A stretch of 33,941 nucleotides of DNA. Source: Fibrobacter succinogenes. GTDB lineage: Bacteria; Fibrobacterota; Fibrobacteria; Fibrobacterales; Fibrobacteraceae. Below the pieces are notes generated by a model, which worked only from the letters and a program-made list of their open reading frames with translations, made no database searches and was not told where the DNA came from. This document shows, piece by piece, positions 24,250-33,065 of the stretch. The first letter of the stretch is position 1. Each line of letters begins with the position of its first letter. The position numbers and the translations under genes are program-made. The stretch is from the NCBI RefSeq assembly GCF_902779965.1, contig NZ_CACZDK010000047.1, positions 1 to 33,941 of the forward strand. The letters are read 5' to 3'.

Positions 24250-24332
24250 GTATTGCAGAAATTTTTGGGTTCGGTTGGCGGTTGTCTTTTATGCCATTCC
24301 GGCTTCCGAACAGGAACCTGTTTCTGCAACAC
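24250..24332 (+). ncRNA. Candidate structured RNA or leader element
   Basis: TTGCAGAAA (24253-24261) pairs perfectly with TTTCTGCAA (24321-24329), and the helix extends to 12 bp with one mismatch. Inside it GTTCGG (24269-24274) pairs with CCGAAC (24306-24311), and TGGC (24276-24279) with GCCA (24293-24296). ACAG-GAAC-CTGT can form a side hairpin. The nested helices make one long bulged rod. A further hairpin TGAAAT/ATTTCA follows near 24368-24385. It lies about 500 nt upstream of the helicase gene. No known family recognised. Confidence 0.4.
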
Positions 24333-24832
24333 TCGTTTGAAGAGTTTATTAGCTCTTGTTCTCACGCTGAAATCTGCAAATTTCAAATAACCGAGGACAA
24401 GGCGAACGCTCACGTAAATGCGATTTTCGAACCGTAGCAATGCGGCTCGTTTAGGCGTATTTCGACAAGAACAGCAACGTTCATCGTGTCATTGCGAGCC
24501 TTTCGCATGGCATCACGGATTCGTTCCGAGTGTCATTGCGAACCGAAGGCGAAGCTATCTATACGAAACTTGCTGTGTTTTCTGTCGCCCGCTTTGGGGC
24601 GTGGGTCGTTTGCATTTATCGGTTATGGGCAATGCAGAGCCTCAGCGTGATAAATTGCAGCGACCTGCGTCCTTTCTTTTTCCAAAGAAAATCGCCAGTT
24701 CAAGAACAAATAGTTCTATCTGTAAATTCATTGAACAAGAGCGCAAAGTGCATTTTGTGGTTTTGCGTAATTTGTCTGACGCCGTCGGCTTTTATCGCTT
24801 TGCTACGGATTGTGCAAAGGGCGATTGGATAG
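24333..24832. other. Gene-free stretch between the structured RNA and the helicase gene
   Basis: Holds two copies of GTGTCATTGCGA(G/A)CC (24487-24500 and 24531-24544) of the TGTCAT repeat family. Open frames on both strands here lack domains and their composition changes at the repeats. A CTTTCTTTTTCCAAAGAAA-type inverted repeat is near 24673-24690. The stretch may be a long leader or the scarred junction of the accessory island. Confidence 0.45.
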
Positions 24833-27769
24833 ATGGGTGGAACATTTGGCGTAAAAAGCAACGAAGAACAGTTGCAGGTGATTCGCACGACGGAATCTCC
24901 GCTTTTGGTTATTGCTGGCCCTGGCGCAGGCAAAACCAAGACTTTGGTGGATCGAGTATGCCATCTGATTTACGATTTGAATGTCTCCCCCGAAAATATT
25001 TTGATTGGTACTTTTACTGAGAAGGCGGCCAAAGAATTACTTTCACGCATCTCAACAGTTTCCGCCAATTATAAGATCCAAAAAAATATTTCCGAAATCC
25101 GAGTAGGGACATTACATTCGTTGTTCCTAGACTTTTTGGAAGAATATCGCGAATACACGGAACTTCGCCGTGGATACCGTGTTCTTGACGATTTTGAACA
25201 ACAATACCTTGTTTACCGGAATGCTTCGAAATTCAATCAGGTTGAAGGACTGGCTGAAATTCTTGAAAGTGAATCTGCATATGGTTGGAAATCTGCGAAA
25301 AAGATTTGCTACCTGGTAAACAAGGTTGCCGAGGAAAATCTGGATTTAGAAAAACTTGCTCAAAGCAAGGAATCGAATCGTCTTCTGGCTTTAGCACAAC
25401 TAGTTTCAGTATATCGCAAAATTTTGTTTGAAGAGAATGCGCTGGATTTTTCGTTGATTCAAACTAAAATGTGGGAACTCCTTGATAATCAAGATGTGCT
25501 CAAGGATATCCGAAAGAAAATCCATTACATCATGGTGGATGAATATCAGGATACGAATCGAATTCAGGAACAGATTCTCTTGAAAATGGCGGCTCCCGAT
25601 AATCGCATTTGCGTGGTTGGCGATGATGACCAGGCCCTTTACCGTTTCCGCGGCGCGACTGTCGAAAATATTTTGCGTTTTCGAGACAAATTCCCGGGCC
25701 TTTTCAGAAGCAAGTGTAAAAAGGTCGAGCTGGATAAGAATTATCGTTCTCACCCAGACATCATCGATTTCTACAACAAATGGATGGAACGTCCGTATGA
25801 TGGCGAGTGGGGCGAGTTTCGTCACAATAAGGTGGTTAAGTGTGCTGGCAAGCAGAATCGAAAGAATTCTCCATACACAGGCGTTGTCAAATGTATGGGG
25901 CAGAATGTCGATGAATGGTGCCGCAACTTCTACAATTTTATACATAATCTTGAACTCAAGGGCTCATTAACTGATTATAACCAAGTCGCGCTGCTCGCTT
26001 ATTCCGTAAAGAATGAAAAGATTGTCGCTTTAACAAATTATTTGGAAAAACACGACATCCCTGTGTTTTCACCAAGATCGGGACAGTTCTTCAATAGAAA
26101 AGAAATACAGCTTGCTATCGGAGCCTTGCTATTCCTTTTCCCAAAATGTGAAGAGACGTATTTGGATGATGGAAGCAATGCAAAGTTCATGGAAGGAATT
26201 TGGGCATATTACGATTTATGCCTAGATGTTTTCGCAAATGAGTTAAGGAAAATGCCCCAAACGCATAGAGAATTACAAGTTTGGGCTGTTACCAAGGCGA
26301 AGGAAATCGCCAAGGCGACAAGAAATACGGACTACTCCTTTGCGAATCTATTCTACGAAATGCTGCAGTTCCCGCTATTCGCTGATTTCTTGGATATGGA
26401 GCTTGATAGCGGTGTAAAAGACTTGCGTCCTCTCTATAATTTGGGTTTGTTTAGCCAGCTGCTTGCCCGCTTTGAAAGCATGAATGGTATCACGGGCATC
26501 TATGCCGACGAAAAAAAACGAACGCAGGAAATTCGCCGTTTGTTTAACGAGTATTTCAAGTTCCTGCACGATGGCGGGATTGCTGAATTTGAAGACTTTG
26601 ACATGGTGACACCGTCGGGTTGTGTGTGTATCATGACAATCCACCAGAGCAAGGGGCTTGAATTCCCGGTGACTTGTGTTGATTCGCTGGACTCACGCCC
26701 TCGTAAAAATTACGATGAACTTGATGTTGAAATTGCCAAATACTATCACGGGAAAGATCCGTGGGAACCTTTAGAGCGCACTAAGTTCTTTGATTTTTGG
26801 AGACTTTACTATACGGCTTTCAGCAGGGCGCAAAATTTACTTGTGTTGACCGGCATTGATAATAGTTCTGGGCGTGAAAGAGGCGAATTCAGAAGTCCTT
26901 CAAAATACTTCGCCCATGTTTATGAGAGTGTCCCTGATTTTACGAGGCTTTTTGCAGCGGGAACACCGGACATATCACTTGATTTGGTCAAGCCGAGCAA
27001 TGTCAAACATCAGTATTCGTTTACCAGTCACGTGCTTCTCTACGAAAACTGCCCGACGCAATACAAGTTCTTTAGGGAAGTTGAATTTAGTCCCGTGCGT
27101 ACTAATGCAATCTTGTTCGGAACCTTGGTGCATGAGACCATTGAAGATGTTCACAGACAGGTGTTGGCAGGGAATGTCCAAAATGTGACATCCGAAAATA
27201 TGCGTGAATGGCTGCAAGATAACTACCGCCAGATTTCCAAGGAGTTGGGCGTTTATTTACGCCAGTCTTCTTTGGATTCCATTTTGAACCATGTTGAAAA
27301 TTATGTGGACTATGCAAGTCGCGATTGGGCGAAGGTGAAAGAAGCCGAAGTCCCCTTGACATTGCTTAAGGAAGATTACATTCTGGAAGGTCGTATTGAC
27401 CTGATTCAGGGTTCCGGTGAAACATTGGAAATCCTTGATTTCAAGACGGATGTGAAGCCTGATGTCAATAACGCCAAAGACCGTGAAAAACTGAATCGTT
27501 ACAAGCGGCAACTTGAAATTTACGCACACATTGTTGAAGAAAAATATGGTAAGCCAGTAAGCAAGATGCATCTGTTCTACACAGGAACAAAGGATGGCTC
27601 GCCATACGTGACGTACGATTACAGCCGTAGCTCAATAGAAAACACTATGAAGGAAGTTGCCGATGTGGTGCAGAAAATTGAACGCAAGGATTTTACCCGC
27701 ACTCACGAGCGCGACCCCAAGAAATGCTCGGAATGCGACTTTAGACACTATTGCAACAACCATTGTTAA
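24833..27769 (+). CDS. UvrD-type helicase fused to AddB/Cas4-like iron-sulphur nuclease
   Basis: A 978-residue superfamily 1A DNA helicase-nuclease. The helicase core has NEEQLQVIRTT (Q motif), LLVIAGPGAGKTKTLVDR (P-loop, K34), TFTEKAAKEL, IMVDEYQDTNRIQEQIL (DEYQD motif II), VVGDDDQALYRFRGA (motif III), YRSHPDI and MTIHQSKGLEF, VCIMTIH. The C-terminal domain (~725-978) has the PD-(D/E)XK elements GTLVHETIED, LEGRIDLIQG, LEILDFKTD and YKRQLEIYA, framed by C740 (ENCPTQYKFF) and C965-x2-C968-x5-C974, the iron-sulphur pattern of AddB and Cas4. It begins an operon: mod follows at 11 nt. AddA/RecB-like architecture in one chain, probably for DNA end resection or defence rather than housekeeping repair, judging by its neighbours. 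Confidence 0.88.
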   Translation: MGGTFGVKSNEEQLQVIRTTESPLLVIAGPGAGKTKTLVDRVCHLIYDLNVSPENILIGTFTEKAAKELLSRISTVSANYKIQKNISEIRVGTLHSLFLDFLEEYREYTELRRGYRVLDDFEQQYLVYRNASKFNQVEGLAEILESESAYGWKSAKKICYLVNKVAEENLDLEKLAQSKESNRLLALAQLVSVYRKILFEENALDFSLIQTKMWELLDNQDVLKDIRKKIHYIMVDEYQDTNRIQEQILLKMAAPDNRICVVGDDDQALYRFRGATVENILRFRDKFPGLFRSKCKKVELDKNYRSHPDIIDFYNKWMERPYDGEWGEFRHNKVVKCAGKQNRKNSPYTGVVKCMGQNVDEWCRNFYNFIHNLELKGSLTDYNQVALLAYSVKNEKIVALTNYLEKHDIPVFSPRSGQFFNRKEIQLAIGALLFLFPKCEETYLDDGSNAKFMEGIWAYYDLCLDVFANELRKMPQTHRELQVWAVTKAKEIAKATRNTDYSFANLFYEMLQFPLFADFLDMELDSGVKDLRPLYNLGLFSQLLARFESMNGITGIYADEKKRTQEIRRLFNEYFKFLHDGGIAEFEDFDMVTPSGCVCIMTIHQSKGLEFPVTCVDSLDSRPRKNYDELDVEIAKYYHGKDPWEPLERTKFFDFWRLYYTAFSRAQNLLVLTGIDNSSGRERGEFRSPSKYFAHVYESVPDFTRLFAAGTPDISLDLVKPSNVKHQYSFTSHVLLYENCPTQYKFFREVEFSPVRTNAILFGTLVHETIEDVHRQVLAGNVQNVTSENMREWLQDNYRQISKELGVYLRQSSLDSILNHVENYVDYASRDWAKVKEAEVPLTLLKEDYILEGRIDLIQGSGETLEILDFKTDVKPDVNNAKDREKLNRYKRQLEIYAHIVEEKYGKPVSKMHLFYTGTKDGSPYVTYDYSRSSIENTMKEVADVVQKIERKDFTRTHERDPKKCSECDFRHYCNNHC

Positions 27770-27780
27770 AGGGAAAGATT

Positions 27781-29673
27781 ATGACAAACGAAAATGATAC
27801 GTTCAAGTTCGAATTGGAACCCATCAAAGGCTTCCCGGAACTCCGTTGGGCGGGCAAGCGTCCCTTTACTGGAACAGCCTATTACCCAGCGCAGTTGAAG
27901 GAATCCTATGGAGAACCTGCCGAAGATGGTTGGATGAACAAACTCTATTGGGGTGACAATTTGCAGGTGATGAGCCACCTGCTCAAGGAATACCGTGGTA
28001 AAGTAAATTTGATCTACATCGACCCGCCGTTTGATTCAAAGGCTGATTACAAGAAGACGATTGCTTTGCGTGGGAAAAAGGCTGAAAGCGATTCTAGCAA
28101 TTTTGAAGAAAAACAGTATGGCGACATCTGGACGAATGATGAATATCTCCAATTTATGTATGAAAGATTAATTCTCTGTAAGGAATTGCTAAGTGATACA
28201 GGAAGTATTTATCTGCATTGCGACTGGCACAGAAATAGTTTTATACGTAGTGTAATGAATGAAATATTCGGGTTGGAGCATTTTAGAAATGAAATAATCT
28301 GGCAAAAAACTCTTTCAAGAAAGGCCCAAAGTGGACAATTTGGTAATATTCATGACACTATCATTTATTTCTCAAAATCGGACAATACCGTTTTTAATAC
28401 GATTTATGAGGAGCGGGATGAGGAAGTTACAAAAAAAAGATTTCCTTTAATAGATGAAAAAACAAAGAAAAGATATGTGCTTGATAATTTTACTCAGGCA
28501 GGTCAGGGTTCAAAAAAATATTTTGGAGGAAAATATGGATGGTTAGAACCACCTGTAGGAAAGCATTGGATTTGGTCTCAGCAAAGAATTGATGAGGGAA
28601 TAAAAAATGGGATGATTCAGTTTACATCAGGAAATATGCCAAGATTGGTCAGGTATGAAACAGAAGGAGTTTTTGCTGGGGATATTTGGGCTTCTAATGA
28701 AATGATAATGCATTCCCAAAGTTCAGAAGATTTAGGCTACCCCACTCAAAAGCCGGAAGCACTCCTTGAACGCATCATTAAGGCTTCCTCCAATCCCAGT
28801 GATATTGTCTTTGACTGCTTTATGGGGAGTGGCACAACACAAGCTGTCGCTATGAAGTTGGGGCGCCGTTTCATTGGTGCGGACATTAATTTGGGGGCGA
28901 TTCAAACGTCGACAAAACGCCTTATCGCTCGTGCTCATGATATTGAATCCGACACAACTCGAAAATGCTACACTGGTTTCGAGGTCTATAACGTAAACGA
29001 TTACGATTTCTTCCGCAATGAATTGGAGGCAAAACGCCTTATCATTGAGGCGCTCGGGATGCAGGCCTTGCCGGAAAACGACCTCTGGGATGCCGAATTG
29101 GATGGCCGCATGGTTGCAATTCTCGGAATCAATCGTATCGCGACAGCCGCTGAATTCTCTAAAATCGTAAACAATATTGATATCGGTGACTGGACCCGTC
29201 GCCAAGCAGAAACACCGAATAAGCCCATTGAAAAAATTACCTTCGTCTGCATGGGCCATGACCCTAATCTCAAGGCCATGTTCATTGAAGAAATGCAGAA
29301 ACTCGGTTTCAAGGTGGATCTTGAAATCGTGGATATTCTTCGCGACAAGAAAGATTTGACATTTAAGCGTGATTCCGACGCCCGCATTAAAATTAGCGGC
29401 AATAATCTATCCATTACCGATTTCTATCCTATGAATCTGTTGCAGAAACTTTCTATCCAATGCGAGGACGTTTCTGACTGGAAAGAATTGGTGGATTCTG
29501 TGATGATTGATTGGAATTACGATGGGGCTACATTCAGTCCGAGCATTACGGATATTCCCGCCAAGAATGATATGGTCAAGGGGGTCTATGAAATTCCCAA
29601 GGATGCCGGAACAATCCACGTAAAGATCACGGACTTGCTTAGTGAAAGTTGGGAAGGCTCTTTTGAGGCGTAG
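27781..29673 (+). CDS. mod: Type III-like adenine-N6 DNA methyltransferase (Mod)
   Basis: A 630-residue beta-class N6-adenine methyltransferase: catalytic motif IV is DPPFDSK (81-87), ahead of the AdoMet motif I FDCFMGSGTT (344-353), and QKPEALLERII is motif X. The region between, about residues 121-320, is the target-recognition domain. That stretch (about 28145-28735) is AT-rich with AGA/AGG/ATA codons, whereas the flanks use CGT/CGC, a sign of replacement by recombination. It also holds A8 and A7 runs that could slip. ATG 27781 is preferred, with AAGGGAAAG upstream. It is 8 nt before res. It methylates the host sequence so that Res spares it; type III-like pairing is inferred from the Mod/Res order. 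Confidence 0.9.
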   Translation: MTNENDTFKFELEPIKGFPELRWAGKRPFTGTAYYPAQLKESYGEPAEDGWMNKLYWGDNLQVMSHLLKEYRGKVNLIYIDPPFDSKADYKKTIALRGKKAESDSSNFEEKQYGDIWTNDEYLQFMYERLILCKELLSDTGSIYLHCDWHRNSFIRSVMNEIFGLEHFRNEIIWQKTLSRKAQSGQFGNIHDTIIYFSKSDNTVFNTIYEERDEEVTKKRFPLIDEKTKKRYVLDNFTQAGQGSKKYFGGKYGWLEPPVGKHWIWSQQRIDEGIKNGMIQFTSGNMPRLVRYETEGVFAGDIWASNEMIMHSQSSEDLGYPTQKPEALLERIIKASSNPSDIVFDCFMGSGTTQAVAMKLGRRFIGADINLGAIQTSTKRLIARAHDIESDTTRKCYTGFEVYNVNDYDFFRNELEAKRLIIEALGMQALPENDLWDAELDGRMVAILGINRIATAAEFSKIVNNIDIGDWTRRQAETPNKPIEKITFVCMGHDPNLKAMFIEEMQKLGFKVDLEIVDILRDKKDLTFKRDSDARIKISGNNLSITDFYPMNLLQKLSIQCEDVSDWKELVDSVMIDWNYDGATFSPSITDIPAKNDMVKGVYEIPKDAGTIHVKITDLLSESWEGSFEA

Positions 29674-29681
29674 AGGGTGAT

Positions 29682-32393
29682 ATGGCAAAGAAAAATATCG
29701 TAGAACTTCCTTTCTACAAGTACTTGTGGAATTTCTATTCTGTCCACAAGGCTGAAATCAAGAGTGAATATGACCCGCTAACCAAGCGAATCCTTTCGCA
29801 TGCCAATCCGGAGAATCCAGGTGCGTTTCTTCGTAAGCCGCAATATGAAGCCTTTGAAATCTATGTATTTCTGAAGGAATACTTGGACAACCCGAAGCTA
29901 TTTGATTTGTTCAATGATTGGCGGCATAACAAGGGAAAGTTTTGCGTCAAAGATACTCAGCTGTTGGAATCCATTTCGACGGACCTTTTTGCAGAACAGG
30001 AGGAAATGAGAAAAATCGAAGATGCTAAAATCATCGAACCTGCTATTACTCAATTACAAAATCTGAGGCAGACTTATTCCAACTATATTTTCTCGCTTAC
30101 GATGGGAACGGGCAAGACCATCCTGATGGCTCTTTGCATATTCTACGAATTTCTACTAGCGAAGAAACGTCCGAAGGACTTGCGCTACTGCCATAATGTT
30201 CTTGTCCTTGCTCCTGACACAACTGTGTTGCAGTCGCTCAAGGAAATTCTCACTTTTGACAAGTCAAAAATTTTCTCACCGGAATATGCCAATACCCTTG
30301 ACACGATTCTCAAGTTTCATTTCTTGGAAGACGATGGCATTAGCCTCTCGACGATGGATGGTTCCGATTTCAACGTGATTATTTCGACAAGTCAAAAAAT
30401 CATCCTTAAAAAGAAGCACAAGGAAGATTCTGCAAGCATTCAGTTGTTTAAGGAAAGCTGGGAATCTGCTATGGAGAACAATCCTAACGCAGATTTATAT
30501 CAACTTGATGAAACGGAATTGACTGCAAACCAGCGTTATGTAAAAATTACGCGACTTCCGCAACTTGGAATCTATGTGGATGAGGCTCACCATGCTTTCG
30601 GCAAGTCGCTCAAGAGCGATATGCTTGATCGCAGCAAGGAAACGAGCCTGAGGCTTACCATTGACAACTTGGCCAAGGAACTTGAACGTTCTGGATCTAA
30701 GGTGGTGGCTTGCTATAACTTTACGGGAACTCCTTATGTCGATAACCAATTGATGCCTGAAGTGGTCTATGAATATGGGCTCCGTGAAGCAATCGATAAC
30801 CGTTACTTAAAGGAAGTGGATGTCAAGGATTTTGACAATGTGAAAAGCGGCACTTTCATTGATAAATCTATTGATGAATTTGTTCAGCAACATGTAAATC
30901 AAAAAGGAGTATTCAAAAGATACGAAGGGATGCTCCCGAAGATGGCTATTTTTGCAAATACCATCGAAGAATTGACCAATGACTTGAAACCCGCCGTAGA
31001 GAAGGCTCTTATAAAGCACGATATTTCGCTGGATTCCATCTTGGTCAATGTGGGTGACGACAAGGTAACCAAAAGTGATGATTTGCGAGAATTTAAGCTG
31101 CTTGATACCACTGAATCTCAAAAACAATTCATTTTGTTGGTGGGCAAAGGAAAAGAAGGCTGGAATTGTCGTTCCTTGTTTTCTGTCGCCTTATATCGTG
31201 AACCCAAGAGCACCATCTTTGTATTGCAGGCTACAATGCGTTGTTTGCGTTCCATAACGGAACAACAGCAGCATGGCATCGTATTTCTTTCTTCTGAAAA
31301 TCTCGTCATTTTGCAAAATGAATTGCAAAGTAACTTCAGGATGACTGTTAACGACCTGACGCACAAAAATACGGATACAAAAAAAGAACGCCGGATTTAT
31401 GTGCGCAAGAAGGTTCCCGTCAAGATGATGGAACAGGTTTCTACATTCAAGGTTGAACCTAAGCAGGTCGGTGAATACACCATTTTTGACGAAACATTTA
31501 ATTTTGACTTGTGGCGAAAAACAGAAGGCTCTCATACACTTCGTAATATTGATTCGGCGGCAATCCGAAAAGAAATACGTAGTTCTGTTGACCGCACATT
31601 TACGCCGTATAGCCTAGTTGCGGAAATATCACTTTACCTGACGCAGCACGAGTCTTCTGGTATTCTTTTTTCACCTTGCGAAATTCGCGAGTTGCTGGAT
31701 TATTCTACGGATGGAATAAACAAGATTCTGGAAAAGGTGAATTATGCAAATGAAATTCTCTACGACTTCGTCATTCCAAAACTTTTCAGTCAACTTTACA
31801 ATGTCAAATATGAAGCTGGCGAGCCTAAGGAAGTCATAAAGTATATAGTCAAGGATCCTCCAAAGAATGGTCCTGATGAAGGTTCCGCATATTACACTAT
31901 GCGCTTTAGCGATGACAAGTTTGTGTCCGATGTGAGTGCCAGGTATAATGCGTTCAATCAGATGGATGGCAACAAGAAAAGCTTTGATTTGTCGGGATAT
32001 GGCTTTGACTCAAATTCTGAGCGACAGTTCTTTGACAGGAATCTCTTTAACAATAACGAAATTAAGCATATCTGGTTCACGGGAATGCTTACTAACGGCC
32101 AATCCAATTTCTACGTGCATTACATAGATCCAGAATCCCATTCGCTTCGTTCGTACTTTCCTGATTTTCTTGTTGAGGATAATGCAGGAAAATTCTACAT
32201 CGTAGAAATCAAAGGCCGCAATCTCATAAGTCACCCGTCAACACGAGCAAAAGAAGAATATGCAAGACAGATGGCGACATTAAGCAAAATGGAGTATGTG
32301 TTTATTCCTGATGACTTGGCGGACATGATATTGCAGGAATTTGTGGTGCAATCAAAAGCTAGTAACTCGGAAGAGGCGGCGAAAATGTTCTGA
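29682..32393 (+). CDS. res: Type III-like restriction subunit (Res): DEAD/DEAH helicase with C-terminal nuclease
   Basis: A 903-residue superfamily 2 translocase-nuclease. P-loop TMGTGKT (140-146), motif II VDEAHH (D300-E-A-H303), motif III FTGTPYV, and motif VI QATMRCLR with the arginine finger region are all present. The C-terminus carries a PD-(D/E)XK site, PDFLVED (D828) and E842-I-K844, as in type III Res enzymes. It would cut DNA after meeting unmethylated sites recognised by Mod. It follows mod at 8 nt and is the last gene of the obvious helicase-mod-res operon. Codon use is uniform here, unlike in mod. Confidence 0.9.
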   Translation: MAKKNIVELPFYKYLWNFYSVHKAEIKSEYDPLTKRILSHANPENPGAFLRKPQYEAFEIYVFLKEYLDNPKLFDLFNDWRHNKGKFCVKDTQLLESISTDLFAEQEEMRKIEDAKIIEPAITQLQNLRQTYSNYIFSLTMGTGKTILMALCIFYEFLLAKKRPKDLRYCHNVLVLAPDTTVLQSLKEILTFDKSKIFSPEYANTLDTILKFHFLEDDGISLSTMDGSDFNVIISTSQKIILKKKHKEDSASIQLFKESWESAMENNPNADLYQLDETELTANQRYVKITRLPQLGIYVDEAHHAFGKSLKSDMLDRSKETSLRLTIDNLAKELERSGSKVVACYNFTGTPYVDNQLMPEVVYEYGLREAIDNRYLKEVDVKDFDNVKSGTFIDKSIDEFVQQHVNQKGVFKRYEGMLPKMAIFANTIEELTNDLKPAVEKALIKHDISLDSILVNVGDDKVTKSDDLREFKLLDTTESQKQFILLVGKGKEGWNCRSLFSVALYREPKSTIFVLQATMRCLRSITEQQQHGIVFLSSENLVILQNELQSNFRMTVNDLTHKNTDTKKERRIYVRKKVPVKMMEQVSTFKVEPKQVGEYTIFDETFNFDLWRKTEGSHTLRNIDSAAIRKEIRSSVDRTFTPYSLVAEISLYLTQHESSGILFSPCEIRELLDYSTDGINKILEKVNYANEILYDFVIPKLFSQLYNVKYEAGEPKEVIKYIVKDPPKNGPDEGSAYYTMRFSDDKFVSDVSARYNAFNQMDGNKKSFDLSGYGFDSNSERQFFDRNLFNNNEIKHIWFTGMLTNGQSNFYVHYIDPESHSLRSYFPDFLVEDNAGKFYIVEIKGRNLISHPSTRAKEEYARQMATLSKMEYVFIPDDLADMILQEFVVQSKASNSEEAAKMF

Positions 32394-32523
32394 TATTTTG
32401 CAGCCTAAAAAGGATAATGCAGGTAAAGCTTTTTTTGAAGCGGGTTATATGCAACATCTGTGAAATCGGCAAGGAACGCGTCTGCCGTGCTGGAATGAAG
32501 ATTATGGATTCTATCGCCTCTTC

Positions 32524-32567
32524 GAGGCTCCAGAATGACAACGCTGAATCTGTCATCCTGGAGCCTT
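32524..32567. repeat. Imperfect 15-bp inverted repeat (MITE/REP-like)
   Basis: GGCTCCAGAATGACA (32526-32540), a 10-nt loop, then TGTCATCCTGGAGCC (32551-32565): 14 of 15 bases complementary, with extra A-T and G-U pairs outside. A member of the TGTCAT family. A second perfect hairpin CCCCGGCT-TCCG-AGCCGGGG follows at 32600-32619. Both lie in the gap between res and the GNAT gene, and the second inside its possible first codons. Confidence 0.75.
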
Positions 32568-32588
32568 TGATACTTGGCGAAGCCTTTC

Positions 32589-33065
32589 ATGCCTTTTACC
32601 CCGGCTTCCGAGCCGGGGGATAGGAACCATTATTTATTGAATAGCATTTGCGATAGGTCATGGGGAATAAATTGGATTAAAATTCCAAAAGAAGTGGATG
32701 TTTTCGCCCTTGCGTTGAAGGAAAATAATGAAATTCAGGGGCTTGTTGGGGTGAAAAATGACGTGGATGTAAAAGCCGCCTATTTGCATTGGGCTTGTAC
32801 GGCTCCGCACAATAATAAACATGCTTATGGCAGGCAAAAATATAGTGGCGTTGGGGGCCATCTTTTCGCCATAACAGTTGAAAAATCCATGCAATGGGGG
32901 TACGAGGGGACAGTACATGGTTTTGCCCTTAACAAAACGCTCTTAAATCACTATATTGAAGTTCTAGGGGCGACCTATTTAGGCGCTTTGCATCCCTATC
33001 AATTTTTTCTTGATGGAGATGCGGCACGGAAACTCTTGGAGGTCTATACGTATGAATGGAATTAG
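32589..33065 (+). CDS. GNAT-like N-acetyltransferase, start uncertain, probably 5'-truncated
   Basis: A protein of up to 158 residues. VDVFALALKENNEIQGLVGV gives the strand 3-4 region of the GNAT fold, and KYSGVGGHLFAITVEKSMQW resembles the acetyl-CoA pyrophosphate-binding loop (GVGGHLF with the following helix); EVLGATYLG is the later strand. ATG 32589 is the first ATG but lies before a perfect GC-rich hairpin, so codons up to about 32635 look like repeat DNA. A TTG at 32637 is the next choice. A normal GNAT N-terminus is missing, so the gene may have been cut by the repeats. It overlaps the next gene by 14 nt. Substrate unknown; small-molecule or protein acetylation are both possible. Confidence 0.6.
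   Translation: MPFTPASEPGDRNHYLLNSICDRSWGINWIKIPKEVDVFALALKENNEIQGLVGVKNDVDVKAAYLHWACTAPHNNKHAYGRQKYSGVGGHLFAITVEKSMQWGYEGTVHGFALNKTLLNHYIEVLGATYLGALHPYQFFLDGDAARKLLEVYTYEWN

Noticed and set aside
24228-24440. Minus-strand frame of 70 codons opposite the structured-RNA candidate
   Set aside because: Basic, no domain, and it coincides with nested inverted repeats that better explain the sequence.
24418-25020. Plus-strand frame of 200 codons overlapping the helicase start
   Set aside because: Its second half is the P-loop region of the helicase in the wrong frame, and its first half runs through TGTCAT repeats.
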